Shown: positions 35,848 to 36,037 of the stretch, piece by piece | Position numbering within the stretch: position 1 is the first letter of the stretch | How the letters are laid out: each line of letters begins with the position of its first letter | DNA from: a bacterium | GTDB lineage: Bacteria; SZUA-79; Acidulodesulfobacterales; Acidulodesulfobacteraceae | DNA length: 36,037 nt | Direction of reading: 5' to 3' | NCBI GenBank assembly: GCA_021809845.1 | Contig: JAJZJW010000001.1 | Coordinates: forward strand, 89,503 to 125,539 | Notes under the pieces: generated by a model | What the model was told of the DNA's origin: nothing | Database searches by the model: none | The model's input: only the letters and a program-made list of their open reading frames with translations | Translations under genes and position numbers: made by a program

Positions 35848-36037
35848 GATAATTTTATTATTTATATTGTATAGATAGCATATTTGTATTTTATATTATT
35901 TATATTGTATAGATAGCATATTTGTATTTTATATTATTTATATTGTATAGATAGCATATTTGTATTTTATATTATTTATATTGTATAGATAGCATATTTG
36001 TATTTTATATTATTTATATTGTATAGATAGCATATTT
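35848..36037 (+). repeat. 38-bp tandem array (5 copies, runs off the right edge)
   Basis: AGATAGCATATTTGTATTTT occurs at 35873, 35911, 35949 and 35987, and a truncated copy begins at 36025. Copies are identical as far as seen. The array is adjacent to, but unrelated to, the 62-bp array. Confidence 0.95.

Overview
This is an AT-rich window from a Gram-negative bacterium. Most genes are ordinary metabolic or envelope genes. They are separated by unusually repeat-dense intergenic DNA, and several carry low-complexity insertions inside otherwise conserved proteins. A dissimilatory-type ATP sulfurylase (sat) divergent from a soluble family I pyrophosphatase, a Mrp ATPase, thioredoxin and a TlpA-like protein suggest an anaerobic or sulfur-cycling organism, perhaps a deltaproteobacterial-type sulfate reducer. 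This placement is inference from gene content; there is no rRNA or other phylogenetic marker here.

Layout. (1) 1-10.1 kb is a surface-polysaccharide locus. It holds the 3' part of a coiled-coil/methyltransferase protein, a pilin-like gene on the opposite strand, then rmd-gmd (GDP-D-rhamnose synthesis) behind a good sigma70-type promoter, a small basic protein overlapping a two-domain GT4 glycosyltransferase, a decayed GT2 remnant, a GT4 gene and a GT2 gene. The expected product is a D-rhamnose-containing, possibly methylated, polysaccharide. (2) 10.3-12 kb holds two coiled-coil proteins made of tandem repeats, one with a PD-(D/E)XK nuclease fold and one membrane-anchored with 11- and 18-residue repeats, plus an IS200/IS605-like end. 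(3) 12.2-18.2 kb holds purU (with a 5-copy array of its own 3' end), panB, a radical-SAM-like protein with a CX8CX2C cluster motif, mrp with a Cys/His-rich N-terminal extension, and trxA. (4) 18.2-27.3 kb on the minus strand holds two CNNM/CBS (CorC-like) proteins, thiL, lon, an Hsp20 and galU. (5) 27.7-36 kb holds a TlpA-like thioredoxin, tRNA-Ser(CGA), a glucose-dehydrogenase-like SDR, a GH15 glucoamylase, aquaporin-ppa, and sat.

The most striking feature is a pattern, not one gene: direct tandem duplications of 38-273 bp occur in nearly every intergenic gap and often start or end inside a coding sequence. The 3' ends of purU (64 bp x5), galU (76 bp x4 plus the gene's own copy) and a corC-like gene, the start region of the radical-SAM gene (55 bp x4) and a GT4/GT2 junction (67 bp x2) are all duplicated. 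The galU array appears to preserve an older, longer GalU C-terminus that the present gene has lost. A 273-bp duplication downstream of trxA carries a strong hairpin and a 9-bp array that matches the anti-Shine-Dalgarno sequence on one strand and a G-quadruplex pattern on the other. No CRISPR array, phage, or complete mobile element was seen. No classical defence system was recognised.
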